A stretch of DNA of 64,000 bases from Diphasiastrum complanatum. Lineage: Eukaryota > Streptophyta > Lycopodiopsida > Lycopodiales > Lycopodiaceae. The notes below the pieces were generated by a model. The model saw only the letters and a list, made by a program, of their open reading frames with translations. It had not been told where the DNA came from and searched no databases. The DNA lies in assembly GCA_029204225.1 (NCBI GenBank), contig CM055098.1, positions 1,981,106 through 2,045,105 of the forward strand. Direction: 5' to 3'. Below, piece after piece: positions 1 through 10,040 of this stretch. Each line of letters starts with the position of its first letter. The first letter of the stretch is position 1. The position numbers were made by a program, and so were the translations under genes.

Positions 1-778
1 TTAGGTCACTATAACTCCAGGAAAAATAGTCATTATATTCCACCAACAACGATCGTAGTCTCTTGAATTGTGTGGGTGTTAACTGCTCTCCCACATGCAC
101 TATCTTTTCTTCTTCACTTGGCTCGGCAAGATTCATTGGTTGTGTTCGCGCAGGTCTCCAAAGACTTGTTCCGCTGGTGCCTGACTTTGATCAGGTTCTG
201 TCTAGGCTTGCGACATCATGATTACCACATCGTCCAAGGTGTAGTTCTTGAAAGTCTTAGGCATCTCGTGAATTGGCGCTCGTCGAGATTCCTCTTTCAG
301 CATATTGATCTTAGCCCGACTAGTCATTTTTTGATTTTTTGTCACCTGTGTAGAAGATGACGCTGCATCTGAGTCTATCTTGATTGACTTCAAGGAATCC
401 AACACTTTCTTTTTATCCTTTTTTGTCATTTTGGTGGATTCATCCTTGTTGTCTTTCACTGGGACTGCCATGACATTCGCCTCATGGTTGCGAATATCAA
501 CATCCACTGTAGCTATCGCCTCTTTGGGTAGATCACTCCATCGGATCACCTAGTTGTAGCGTTGCTTCAACTGATTCTTTTTATTTGCAGGTGCCTTGGG
601 TGGATCGATCCTTGAGACCTTCGCCATAGCAGACTTTTATGGTGGTTGAGCTGGTACTTTCTTGGTTCCATAACGATTTGGATCCATGTGATGTAGAACC
701 TGTTCATCAGTTAGCTCAATCTCCTTATTATAAGTTAGAGCATGTTGCCAAGAGACTAGATCATCATCCACTAGGTTC
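1..778 (-). pseudogene. Ty3/gypsy pol linker region, degraded
   Basis: This stretch lies downstream, on the minus strand, of the protease-like segment at 779-1348. It carries a lysine-rich open stretch at 202-549 with no domain I recognise. Positions 35-130 resemble the minus-strand sequence at 33125-33300: both include a peptide like VGEQLTPTQF, which recalls the segment just before the reverse transcriptase in gypsy polyproteins. The element continues past the left edge of the window, so its RT and integrase are not seen here. The assignment rests on neighbours and on this internal repeat, and reading frames are broken. Confidence 0.5.
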
Positions 779-1348
779 TCAATAGGCTCCGAAGACACGG
801 TATGCAGATGGAGATTCAGGTATATCCATGACTACAAAAGCAATCACAAACTGCATGCCTGCTATCTTTACAAGGATATCGGCAACTACACCTTTTGATT
901 TCACACAGGATTGATCAACCAGCTTGATGGCAAATCTTGTTGGCTTCAACCCTTGTAAACCCCATTTTTCATATAAAATAGTGGAGATCAGATTGACACC
1001 CGATCGTCCATCTACCACTGCTGCATCATCCTCATATCTCTTGTGTTTGATGGGCAAAGTGATGTTGTGTTTCTCACTTTCCCATGCTACTCCGATGTGG
1101 AGGACGTTACTTGTTTCTTCATAGCCCTTACAATATATGGGCTCAGGTGCTACTGGCTCCTCATCCACTTTGGCCCATTCAGCTAGAAGGCTTTTCGCTT
1201 GTTGTGCAATCCGCAGTAGTTCTCCGAGTGGTAAACTAATATGGCTTGATAATAAAAGGGTGAGCCTTTCAGTGCGTGGTTCCTCGGGCTCCACCATGTG
1301 AAAAGGTGGTTCATGTTGGTGCAACCGATCATTTTGATCAGTGCGCAA
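779..1348 (-). pseudogene. Ty3/gypsy aspartic protease domain
   Basis: The minus-strand translation contains VVDGRSGVNLIS followed by a long beta-rich segment (KLVDQS, GVVADILVKI, FVIAFVVMDIP). This matches the retropepsin fold of plant gypsy elements, where the active site is D-S/T-G or D-G-G-S-G. Here the motif reads D-G-R-S-G, so one residue differs from the common form and activity is doubtful. Gag lies upstream on the same strand (1482-2818), the order expected for gag-PR-pol. The frame is open for 189 codons, but its junction to gag is not continuous. Confidence 0.7.
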
Positions 1349-1481
1349 TGGTGAGCCCGCTTGCAGTTCCCATTCAACACCAATTGGAGGTTCCGTGGGA
1401 TTAACTCTTTATGCTCTTTTTCCTCCACTTGTGCCTTCTATACCCAGTGTCTTATTTTTTGGTACTGCCTTCTTTCTTCCC

Positions 1482-2150
1482 TCACATTCGGATATGGTGC
1501 GGACGTTGAGGGTTGGTCATCAGTGACTGATGGTGGTGGTGAGGGAGCCACTTCCTTCCTCTTCTGCGCTCGCGTAACAGTAACACAGGAGCGTGGAATT
1601 GTCGTCCTTCCGATGACATCCCTGCTGGAACTGTTGGTTGCTCTATTGCAATGAAGTTAAGAGGTGCACTGATTCTATGTTTAAATGGACAATTCTTGTA
1701 ACAGTGCCCATAACCACATTCTCGACAGAAGGATGTATATTGTCCCTTGTAGGGACATTCCACAATTTTGTGTCCTTCGCCGCATCCGTAGCAGCCGTAA
1801 TTTCTTCTACCTTGACGCTGAGTTTGAGCTACATAGGCCGCAACATATTCATTTATGGAAGGATCCATAAATGGTTCATCTGGTCCGTACCATTGCTGCT
1901 GCTCAGATTGAGGTGGCATTTGCATCTCTAGTTCCGCTGTTGTCAGGTTTACATGGGCCACTTGTTGATTGGTTGGCCCTGGTGGAGCAAGTAAGGCCAT
2001 ACACTGTGGTTGATTTGGTGCACTGTACCTTGGTGCCGCGTTGGGTGCCCCTTGATGGTAAGGATAAGAAGTCTGATGATGACTTCTCTTCTGTTGAACA
2101 ATCCAGGGGCTGAACGGGCAAATGCCATATCGTGCGATGTTGCATTGCAC
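1482..2150 (-). pseudogene. Ty3/gypsy gag C-terminus with zinc knuckles
   Basis: This 222-codon minus-strand frame holds two CCHC-like zinc knuckles in series, CYGCGEGHKIVEC and CRECGYGHCYKNC. Both are C-x2-C-x3-H-x4-C, one residue shorter between the second Cys and His than the classic retroviral knuckle (x4). A proline- and glutamine-rich stretch precedes them, typical of a gag nucleocapsid linker. A further knuckle-like piece (FCHLCNATSHD) lies just upstream around 2110-2170 in another frame. The same region recurs on the plus strand near 6440-6560. It is part of the minus-strand element whose LTR is at 3647-4457. Confidence 0.7.
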
Positions 2151-2326
2151 AGATGGCAGAATCTATGTGTCAGTCTTAGATTTTGCTTTAGGAGTGGACA
2201 CTCATTCATTGTATCATTTTGCATGCATACTAAACACCATACATTTTCTCGTCTTGGATACTGCAGCTGGTTTGGTTTCGGTTGATGTGGCGTTACTGCT
2301 ATAGCTCCCTGTAAGGCCTTCAGTTT

Positions 2327-2818
2327 CTAGTCAAACTGCGCCGTAAGTTGTTCCATCTGCTGTTTGTGTAATTTTGCCATTTGCTCCAACATCAATTTTG
2401 TGGATAGAGTAGATGTGGTTGATGATGATGATGCTAACGAGGGAGTAGGGGTGTGGGTGGATGTATATTCGTCGTCAGATCTCTCATCCTCTTCCTTGAT
2501 GGCATCTTCCATAGCTTCTTGCAGAGTAGCATACTGCTCCCGTCGTTTCAGTTCTCTTTTGATGCTTCATGGTAGTCCGGCTAGGAACCACATGATCACT
2601 GCATGATCGGGAGTTAGGGCTGCACTACACTCGGATTGTAAGTGTTTGACCCGCTCAATATAGTCCCTGACCCTTTCTCGTTTTCCCATTTTGACTTTGC
2701 TCAACAAGAGGAACAGGTCTTCCAGAAACTTTCTTGGCTTAAAGCGCGTAATGAGAGCCGCTTTAACTGCTTCCACCAGATCAGTGGAAAGATCTGCATC
2801 AGATCCAGCTACTGCCAA
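2327..2818 (-). pseudogene. Ty3/gypsy gag capsid region
   Basis: Read on the minus strand this gives ITRFKPRKFLEDLF, then KMGKRERVRDYIERVKHL and HAVIMWFLAGLP, the pattern of the plant Retrotrans_gag family (arginine-rich helix, then the conserved W-F-L-GL-P). A glutamine-rich coiled segment (LEQMAKLHKQQMEQL) follows at 2327-2512. Frames change between about 2512 and 2567. The N-terminal part of the same gag is not upstream on this strand. Instead it lies on the opposite strand at 3090-3330 (see the inversion entry). Confidence 0.75.
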
Positions 2819-3370
2819 AATCTCAGGTCAATCAGTGCAAGGAGTAAAAAATTATCAAGGAAAAACCACCGTAAAAGGCCTATAATTCACTTTCGGCCGA
2901 TCAGATCGATCAGATCCTTGAGATCCAGACAACGTCCTACTGTATAAGCAAAATCCAATCACTTTGGAATCCACCATCAGATGAATCTGAGATTGGGACG
3001 ACCAATAGCACGAAGGATAGCAAATCAAGCACCACACCTTCCCAGATTAGCAGCCGTGCAACAAGAGGCAAAACCAAAACTAGCAACAATGGATCCAATG
3101 GGCCAACCTGTACCTGTCGCTCCCTTGCAAGCAGAACAAAGAGCACCATGGATGGAAATACCAAAATACGACGGATCATCAAATCCCATCCGATTCCTCC
3201 AGATCTACGAGCAAGCTTGTGAAATCTACGACGAACGGACACCGTGCAGAGAAGCTGATGCTGTTTTCCATGTCCTTATTGGCAGTGGCTCAGGATTGGT
3301 TTTTCAACCTGTCAGAGGAAGTAAAATCTACCTGTTAATTCACACTGGTTCTAGAGATATAAAAATCTGA
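2795..3370 (+). pseudogene. Inverted gypsy leader and gag N-terminus
   Basis: This plus-strand piece starts with untranslated leader sequence (2795-2990) that is clearly related to 28140-28345. It then encodes a gag N-terminus with the signature IPKYDGSSNPIRFLQIYEQA, which resembles VAPKYDGESDPVRFLQDFDN on the minus strand near 34.6 kb. The flanking gag (2327-2818), PBS and LTR (3627-4457) all point the other way. The simplest reading is that roughly 550 bp inside one element was inverted. The gag stretch ends abruptly near 3320, where minus-oriented leader sequence begins. Confidence 0.65.
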
Positions 3371-3645
3371 TGAGATTCTAGGCTCTTTTTCCCTCGAATA
3401 GATTGGTGTATTTTTTGGGCTTTTTTTGGCTTGTTGGTTTGGGTTTCAAGCCCTTAGAGGCTGTTCAGGGCCTCCTCTACCCTCTCACACATCCTCTGCT
3501 AGCTGTGAATAGTCCAAACACAAAAAAATACAAAAAACTAACTCTAAAAACCCAAAAATCTACCTAAAACTACTCTAAAAAAACAAAAAAATAGCTAAAA
3601 TGCATCTAAACAAAAACTAGTTACCTATCCCCGGCATCGACGCCA
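3371..3645 (-). mobile_element. Gypsy PBS (tRNA-Asp type) and leader
   Basis: Positions 3629-3645 read CCCCGGCATCGACGCCA, which is the 3' end of plant tRNA-Asp (CCCCGGCAACGGCGCCA) with two changes. On the minus strand this is the primer-binding site. The A/C-rich leader at 3371-3626 is the reverse complement, with divergence, of 27118-27300, including the T-rich run and the 'tattcacagctag' phrase. This fixes the element as a tRNA-Asp-primed gypsy (Athila/Tat-like by PBS type) on the minus strand. Confidence 0.75.
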
Positions 3646-3646
3646 C

Positions 3647-4457
3647 TGTAAGGTCGTAGATCTGCGTAGTATAGCCCTCCCACCTATCAACAAGGGTTAG
3701 ATCACTGGATAGGTACCCAACTATGCGTAGATGCTAATTTTAGTTAGTTTCCTACTTCCTCCCTAACTCTATTCACCACTAACACTACTCTCCCTTAACT
3801 CTAATCCTCTACTCTAACATTCATCATGATTTGGGTGAAGGAAAGAGATAGAAAAGGAGAGGAAGAGAGAAGAGAAGAGAGAAAGAGAGAGAGATGAGAT
3901 GGAGGTTAGCTCAAATGCTCAATGTCATTGCTTATGGAAAAACCTTAACTAGCATAACCAAAAAGCATGGGAAATGAAAATAACAGGCAATCACAACAAT
4001 AGCATAAGCAAGATTGATTAGCAAATGAGGATGCTGGAGCTCTCAAAATGGTAGAGTCTCCTCCTCTCTATTAAGCATGAAAATAGTGTACAAATGGTGC
4101 CTTTTTATAAAATGGGAAAGGCCCTTGCCCCTCAATCCTATTGGCTAATATTCACATTGATCCTATCCATTCATCTTGGACCCAACTTGATCCAAGGGTC
4201 CACAAAAAGTACATTGGAAATTACAAGATTCATGTGAGTCCAAAATTGGACCCAACTCTAAAAAGTAAACTCTAAGTTTAGAATTGACTTTGGGCCTCAG
4301 TTTTATTTTGATTACAAAGGGCCCAAGTCTATTATTTTATTTACAACTTCACTTGCGTGCTCATTGGGCCATGGGCTTATACACGCAAGATGCCATGCCC
4401 TTGCAACACATTTTATTGGATGATTTTATATATTTATACTTTGTTGTACCCCCAACA
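3647..4457 (-). mobile_element. LTR of tRNA-Asp-primed gypsy element
   Basis: An 811-bp LTR. On the minus strand it begins TGTTGGGGGT and ends in CTTACA, one base before the PBS. It shares blocks with the plus-strand LTR at 26274-27098, for example the segment around 'acatggaaattacaagattcatgtgag' here and its counterpart near 26.5 kb. It is the 5' LTR of the minus-strand gypsy. The partner LTR lies outside the window, so the target-site duplication cannot be checked. Confidence 0.75.
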
Positions 4458-4974
4458 CTTCTAGAAGATTTTTATGAAGATCTCCATATAGTAGGAAAAC
4501 AGACCAAAAATGCCCAAAATGGAAAGTTTTGATCCAAGTGCCAAATTGCATGATGGTGACAAGGCATCCTCACAAGTGTGAGATTTGATGCATGATCAGT
4601 ACCTCGAGCCCCAAAAAGTGTATATATAGAGGCTTATTTGGCCATAATCAATGTGAGACACCAATCTTGGTTTTGAAAGCAATTTTGAGTGATTCTCTCC
4701 ATTTGTCTACATTTGTTTTGATTGTTTTGAGGTTCTATCAATGTGTACTTGATTTTCAGGTTGGAGTCTGTACTCAGACAGTGTTTCACATGTGTGAAAC
4801 CAGAAAGTACACCTACCTTCAATTAATGATTGTTCTTGTTAGGATTTTGTGTCTATAATTGATCTAGATTGATCTTAATCTCAAGTAGATTGATAGATCA
4901 AGTAATCTGACAACCAATCCCTCTTGAGTATCGGATTAGGATCCACTCTTGGTCCTTTTTGTAATTTTTGCACA
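4458..4974 (+). mobile_element. Copia LTR, 3' part
   Basis: The right end (GTAATTTTTGCACA at 4974) sits directly against a tRNA-iMet PBS, so this is the end of a 5' LTR. A TATA box (gtatatataga) lies near 4620. A 'gtctgtactcagac...cacatgtgtga' block resembles the young copia LTR (45735-45780) and the LTR near 23.15 kb, so the families are related. The LTR start is missing. It seems to have been cut by the gypsy LTR ending at 4457. Confidence 0.7.
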
Positions 4975-4987
4975 TGGTATCAGAGCC
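4975..4987 (+). mobile_element. Primer-binding site, tRNA-iMet
   Basis: TGGTATCAGAGCC is exactly complementary to the 3' end of plant initiator tRNA-Met and abuts the LTR end with no spacer. It marks the start of a copia internal region. The leader runs to the gag start at 5567. Confidence 0.9.
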
Positions 4988-5566
4988 AAGTACAAGAGGT
5001 TTTGTTGAAATTGATAGGGTTAATCCAAATCAGCAGTTTTTAGGAAACTAGTCAAATTTTGTGTAGCGAGTTGGATTTGATAGCTATCCTCAAACTTTTT
5101 GGTCCAAATCTTGTTGTGGGCTGTAGGAACCTTTTTCACATGTGTGAGGCCGTACAGCTCCAATTTTGATTGAGAAATTTCAAAAATTTGTAGAATTTGT
5201 TTCACATACCCAATTTGAGTGATTTTTGGTGCAAAATCAAGCATTTTCTATAGTAAATCTAATGCCTTGATGAGTTCTTGGATTAGATCAGCCAAAAAAT
5301 TAAAATTTAACCTTGAATTAGGTGCATTAATTGATCTTCTCTGATTTTTTTTGAGTGTATGTTGAGGTTGAAGAGAGAAATTGCTAAAAATCATAGATTA
5401 AGGAGTGATTTTGCAAGTTTGAGACTAGAATCTAAATTTCCATCATTCTAGATTGGTTCATGAGTGATAGGATTGAGTCTCTAAGCTTTCTAAATTGCTA
5501 GAAGACTTTAGGTTCAGATCTCTTAGAGAAACCATAAGAGTTTCTAGTGCTTTTTCACATTCAAAA

Positions 5567-5946
5567 ATGGCATCAATGGGTGATTTTTTGCTTGAAGCTA
5601 GTGAAAGACTTACATCCACTAATTATGCTACTTGGATAGTTCGAATGGAGTCCTTGCTTGTACTTCATGATCTTTATGACATAGTACTTGAGGTGGAAGT
5701 AGAACCTCAAGGAGGAGTTGAATTGGCTAAGTACAAAAAGAGATGTAGAGTTGCATTACATTGCATAAAAATGAATGTAAGTAATGAGCTTTTGAAAGAA
5801 ATCTCATCTTGTACCACATCCAAAGAGGTATGGGATTCTTTGAAAGCCATTTATGGATCCAAGAACACTTCAAGGATACTCATGCTTAGAAATCAAATCC
5901 TTCAAAGCATGAAAGGAAGTAGTGAAAGTCACGTTTCTTTTGCTCA
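5567..5946 (+). pseudogene. Copia gag N-terminus, truncated
   Basis: From the ATG at 5567 the frame encodes MASMGDFLLEASERLTSTNY and continues with the copia gag pattern (YATWIVRMESLL, KRCRVALHCIKMNV, SKEVWDSLKAIYGS, ILMLRNQIL). It closely parallels the gag of the young copia at 46748 (TNYSIWKVRMESI, CNVALHCIKMNV). After codon ~126 the copia similarity stops, and a gypsy gag sequence (GKKRKGQGLY in this frame, the capsid motif in another) takes over. This is a recombination or insertion junction, not a normal gag end. Confidence 0.8.
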
Positions 5947-6600
5947 GCAAGGTCAAGATGGGAAAAAGAGAAAGGGTCAGGGACTATATTGAGTGGGTCA
6001 AACATCTACGATCCAAGTGCAGTGCAGCCCTAACTCCGATCATGCAGTGATCATGTGGTTTCTAGCGGGATTACCACATAGCATCAGGAGAGAATTGAAA
6101 TGATGGGAGTAGTATGCTACCCTACAAGAAGCTATGGAGGATGCCATCAGGAAAGAGGATGAGGGATCAGACAACAAATATCCATTCACCCATACTCGTA
6201 CTCCCTCGATAGCATCGTCATCATCAAATGCTTCAACTCTATCCGCAGAACTGTTGTTGGAACAGATGACAAAATTACACAAACAGTAGATGGAACAGCT
6301 AACGGCGCAGTTTGATCAGAAACTGAAAGCCTTACAAGGAGCTGTAGTAGCAACACCCAATCTACCAGAACAAAACCAACTGCAGTATCCTCGTCGCAAA
6401 AATGTATGGTGTTCGGTATGCCTACAAAACCATACAGTGACCGAGTGCCCAGTCATAAGCAAAATCTGAGACTGACCCATAGATTTTGCCATTTGTGCAA
6501 CGCAACATCGCACGATACGGCCTTTTGCCCATTTAACTCCCGGATTGTCCAATAGAAGAGGAGTCCTTATCAAACTTCTTATCCATACATGAAGTAGTCT
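5947..6600 (+). pseudogene. Gypsy gag fragment, plus-strand copy
   Basis: This piece is the counterpart of the minus-strand gag at 2000-2720. It includes gatgggaaaaagagaaaggg (KMGKRERVRDYIE-like), the HAVIMWFLAGLP motif, the glutamine-rich helix (EQMTKLHKQ) and a zinc-knuckle piece (FCHLCNATSHD). Stops and frame changes are frequent. It starts abruptly inside the copia gag and ends abruptly in an LTR-like segment near 6600. Confidence 0.7.
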
Positions 6601-7030
6601 AATGCTAGTAAGCAAGAAGATGAAAAATACAGAATACTAGTCTGCCTGTGTGCGAGACAATTTTGCATAGGATCTGTAGATCCACAAGTCCGCTAGTAAG
6701 CGAGACACTACTCATGGGAGAACTATATTTCTCTCATGCCAACGCACTGCATGGATTTGCATGCAGTGCTTGAAGAATCAGAGAAGAATCAATAGATGAT
6801 TTTGTAGCCATTGCGCACATATCACTCTTATCATGTTTGATCTTGAATGCAAATTATTCTACTGTTATTCGTGTGTCTCATTCACTTGTTTTTTTAATTT
6901 CGCACCTTGGTTTGATCTTGTTGAATGTTACATTAATTTGTAAACATAGATCAGCATTGCCTGACTACATTTTGGAGGACTGTAGGAATGATACAGTTGG
7001 CAGTGACCAACAATCATATCTAAAATCCAT
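6600..7030 (+). mobile_element. LTR-like fragment, inverted copy of ~54.13-54.59 kb
   Basis: The sequence from 'aatgctagtaagcaag' through 'aggatctgtagatccacaag' to 'gatacagttggcagtgacc' matches the reverse complement of about 54130-54590. At that second site the segment lies upstream of a minus-strand iMet PBS (53637-53649), so the shared sequence is LTR. Here no PBS follows, and the open stretch at 6837-7301 is chance. Confidence 0.65.
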
Positions 7031-7284
7031 CCGATCGAGTTGCCATCAAGTAATTCAGACGACTACGCATCTGTTGAACAGCTTTTTGGTTGTTTCAATA
7101 TTTTGCAAGGACATAATCAAGTCCAAGCTGCTTAGTCTGATTGTGGAGTCCTTGGGATTCTCTGTCCCCACAGTCGTGCCATATGCCTGGCATGCCTTCC
7201 TCATCCACGAATTAACAATCTCCATCAAACCAAACAATCACGACCGTATTGTAGCGAGTCCCCTGCTGTGTAACTTTGCCTGTG

Positions 7285-8500
7285 CACTCGAGATGAGATG
7301 ACAAGAGATCACCGGAGAACCTCATTGAAGACAACGACAACGGCACTGTACAGGTCATCGGGGCCGCTACCACACAAACCCCTACAAGCATCAATGTACC
7401 GGCTGCTCCAACAAACTTAACGACGGCCTACCAAGCCTTTAGAACATTCATCCAGGATGTGGTAGCAGCCAGGGCCTCATTGGACAGCCAGGTACTCCAT
7501 TTGGCAACCAACAACACCTAGTTGGGAGCAGAAATCACAAAGCTACAGCAAGAGCTGATGATTGCTCAACAACACAAACAAGACGGGCACCGAGAAATCA
7601 CAAAGCTGCAACAAAGGAGGAAAACCTCAACCAGTATATCCAGAGCCTCTCCAAAGCATTGACAAATTCCTCCACCAATGTGCAGGAGCTTCAGTCTGAA
7701 GCGTCCCAACGACTTGCCCCCCTCCAGACGCAACTCCAGATATATGAAGCAGAAACTACGTGCCTGAGGGTGGAGGTGCAAGCCTTGCAAAGTGAAAAAC
7801 TTGCCTGGTTAGCTCAACCTACACCTGACTCAAGGCCACTATCTCAAGCAGAGATGTATCTCTTTAGGCATCAGGTGTAGGTCTACAGTCAAACTTTGAA
7901 TAGCTACCATGCGGAGTTCGACAAATACCGGGCCAACGCAACTCAAGAGCTTGCCCAAGCCAAACAAGCCCTCAAGGCTTGTCAACAATTTATGGAGAAG
8001 AAGGCTCAACCAATCCCGGTGGTAATTCCAACGCCACCTCTCTTTGATACTGCATAGGCAAGTACGAGCCAAGACCAAGGCCAGCAGGCAACAGAGGCCA
8101 CAAGTCAGGACCAGGGGTTAGGTAGACAAGACCAAAGACCTTCTGATACTAGAGCTAAGACGCATGACCAAGGCCAAGACACGGGTCCCAGCTATAGCCA
8201 CGAGGAAGGACAAGTCTCCTCATCAAGAGGCTAGTGCACTATATCTGCCAGCCGGGCTTTCTAACACCCCAAGTCTGTGGAGAAAAAAATCAACGAATTC
8301 TTATCCAAATATCACCATGAGTCTTCAAGAGGAGGTTGGCAGATATCCTTCTCAGTGCAAACTATCCTTGGAAATGAGTTCCAGGCACTCCCCACCCTCT
8401 TACCACAACCAGAGTGGCATCAGAAGCTTTTCAATCCATTTTGTACAGTTTTTATTTTTGAGCTTCATCACCATCTTTTTGAGCCATTGTCAAAACCTTG
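7285..8500 (+). pseudogene. Degraded coiled-coil ORF, unknown
   Basis: I do not recognise this protein. Several plus-strand open pieces, separated by stops at about 7519, 7880 and 8056 and by frame changes, read as one decayed ORF. The central part (7620-8000) is heptad-like and rich in Q, E, A and L (ITKLQQELMIAQQHKQ, NVQELQSEASQRLAPLQTQL, ELAQAKQALKACQQ), so a long coiled coil is likely. A glutamine- and serine-rich segment with repeated 'DQG' follows at 8060-8200. It then gives SVEKKINEFLSKYHH at about 8270. Its place between retroelement pieces suggests a gag-like or accessory retroelement ORF, but this is inference. It ends just before the H3-like sequence and in another frame. Confidence 0.45.
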
Positions 8501-8502
8501 TT

Positions 8503-9059
8503 ATGGCTAGAGTGAATCAAACATCCAGGACTGATCAGCATCCCAATCTAGTTCAAGTTGAGGTTTCGAATCTCAGGCCGCCCGCTACTGGCAGTAGAAC
8601 ATCGATGAGAAGAAGCCATTGGATGAGAGAGATAAAAAAGTATCAAAGGTCAACAGAGCTTATGATTCCAAAGGCTTCATTCTATCGTTTGGTACGTGAA
8701 ATCACTAGAGAGAATTTGGACAAGTACAATCGTTTTACAGTTTCAGATATTATGGCCCTTCAAGAAGCCTTGAAGATTTTCAAGCTCAATTTTTTGAGGA
8801 TTCCTTCCTGCTTGCCATCCATGAAAAGCGTGTCACCATTTTGCCCAAAGATTTTCAACTTCTATCTAGATTAAGAGATAGATATTCTGGTCTTCACAGG
8901 GGTGAGGCCTCTACGACTCATCCACCTCCAATGGATAAAACAAACCTTTTCACACGTACAACTCGCAAGCAAGCAAAACCAAAGCAATCTCAAGGCCCCC
9001 AGGAATTCACAAGGAAGGGACTACATAGTAAACGGGCAAAGAAACATAATAAAGTGTGA
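8503..9059 (+). pseudogene. Divergent histone H3 / CENH3-like, one frameshift
   Basis: From ATG 8503 the product begins MARVNQTSR, like the H3 start MARTKQTAR. After a tail of about 39 residues it enters an H3 histone fold: MREIKKYQRSTELMIP (compare LREIRKYQKSTELLI), RLVREIT and IMALQEALKIF. Near 8776-8781 the frame slips. The next frame (from 8781) continues at once with FFEDSFLLAIHEKRVTILPK, then DFQLLSRLRDRY, matching the H3 alpha-2/loop 2/alpha-3 region. A basic tail of about 48 residues follows the fold and ends at TGA 9057-9059; normal H3 stops after about RGERA. Loop 1 is one residue longer than in canonical H3 and has N-R-F, close to the N-R-W of CENH3. The tail lacks canonical K4/K9/K27 contexts. 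No introns are visible, whereas plant CENH3 genes usually have them, so a processed copy is likely. Alternatives are a true gene with a one-base error, or a gene captured by a retroelement. Confidence 0.75.
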
Positions 9060-10040
9060 AAAAGTAGGAAAAATAGTGGAAAAGGTAAAAAGAGGTGGAA
9101 ACGACAAAAACTGTGAATAACGAGTGTCGGATCATAAGAATTGTAGTTCAGAGCACAGATCTGGGTTTAGAATGTGCAGAGGATAGTATGTATGAAGTTT
9201 GATCACAGTCAGAGAACTTGGAAATTTTAGTGAAAATTTGAACAGAGCTTCGCCAGCAAAGGTGACAAATGACTCGAATTCAGCCCTTGTATAGCGGAAT
9301 TTAGAGTGCATATTAGGTGAGATCCACTTTCCCTTGCTTAGTTCCACCCAAATTTCAGTAGGGACCTTCTTCACAAAATTCTAAGACCTCAGAGAAGTCT
9401 GCGAGAGTTCAAAAGGTGATTTGACTGTCCTACGAAGGTTCTGCGAGGGTTCAACTCTTGTAGGAGGTGATCCCTCGCACAACATATTCCTGCGGTTGGA
9501 TTTTCAAGATCAGACCATGTAGGCAGGCTAATTTCATTGCTTTGATTTTATTTATGCACCTTGCGAAGGTTGGTATGATGATCTTGATGCTCTATGAAGG
9601 TTCTGAAGATTCAGCTTCGGGGAACCCTTGCACACACTAAAAAATGATGATTTTTCAATCGATAACTCTCATAGAAATTTTTGTGGATGCATTTGGGTCC
9701 GATCTAGTGACTGTCCAGGTTTCAAGAGCTACCTCCCAAGGGATCTCCAAAAATCATGAAAAAAGTGCTCTTTTAGAGTGTTTTTTGACGAGATCTTGAG
9801 ATTCTCTAATTTTTAACTTTTGCAAACTGGTAATTAGCTTCATCCATGTTAGATCTAACTATTGGTAGTTCTGGTGGATATTTGGTAGCAGATCCATCAA
9901 TTAATTTGATGATCTACTTCCTTCTTGATCTTATCTGGATGTAGATCCTTCTTGGATCTTGATGGATTTTCTCGATCTTGCCAGATCTAGCTGAATCTTG
10001 ATGGATTTAGCTTGATTTGGCTTGATCTTCCTATATCTAG
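9060..10040. other. Non-coding; gypsy leader-like phrases
   Basis: No gene is supported. Between 9380 and 9660 short phrases such as 'ctgcgagggttcaactc' and 'cgaaggttctgcgag' recur. The same style of phrase fills the gypsy leader at 27400-28100. From 9840 to 10020 there are repeated 'gatctagctgaatcttgatgg'-like words. This is probably untranslated sequence of a gypsy element. Confidence 0.4.

Noticed and set aside
6837-7301. 154-codon open stretch
   Set aside because: Lies largely in LTR-like sequence that is repeated, inverted, at 54.1-54.6 kb, where the frame is not kept.
8776-8782. An intron at the H3-like frame slip
   Set aside because: The two frames meet within a few bases; there is no room for an intron, so a base loss or an error is the only reading.
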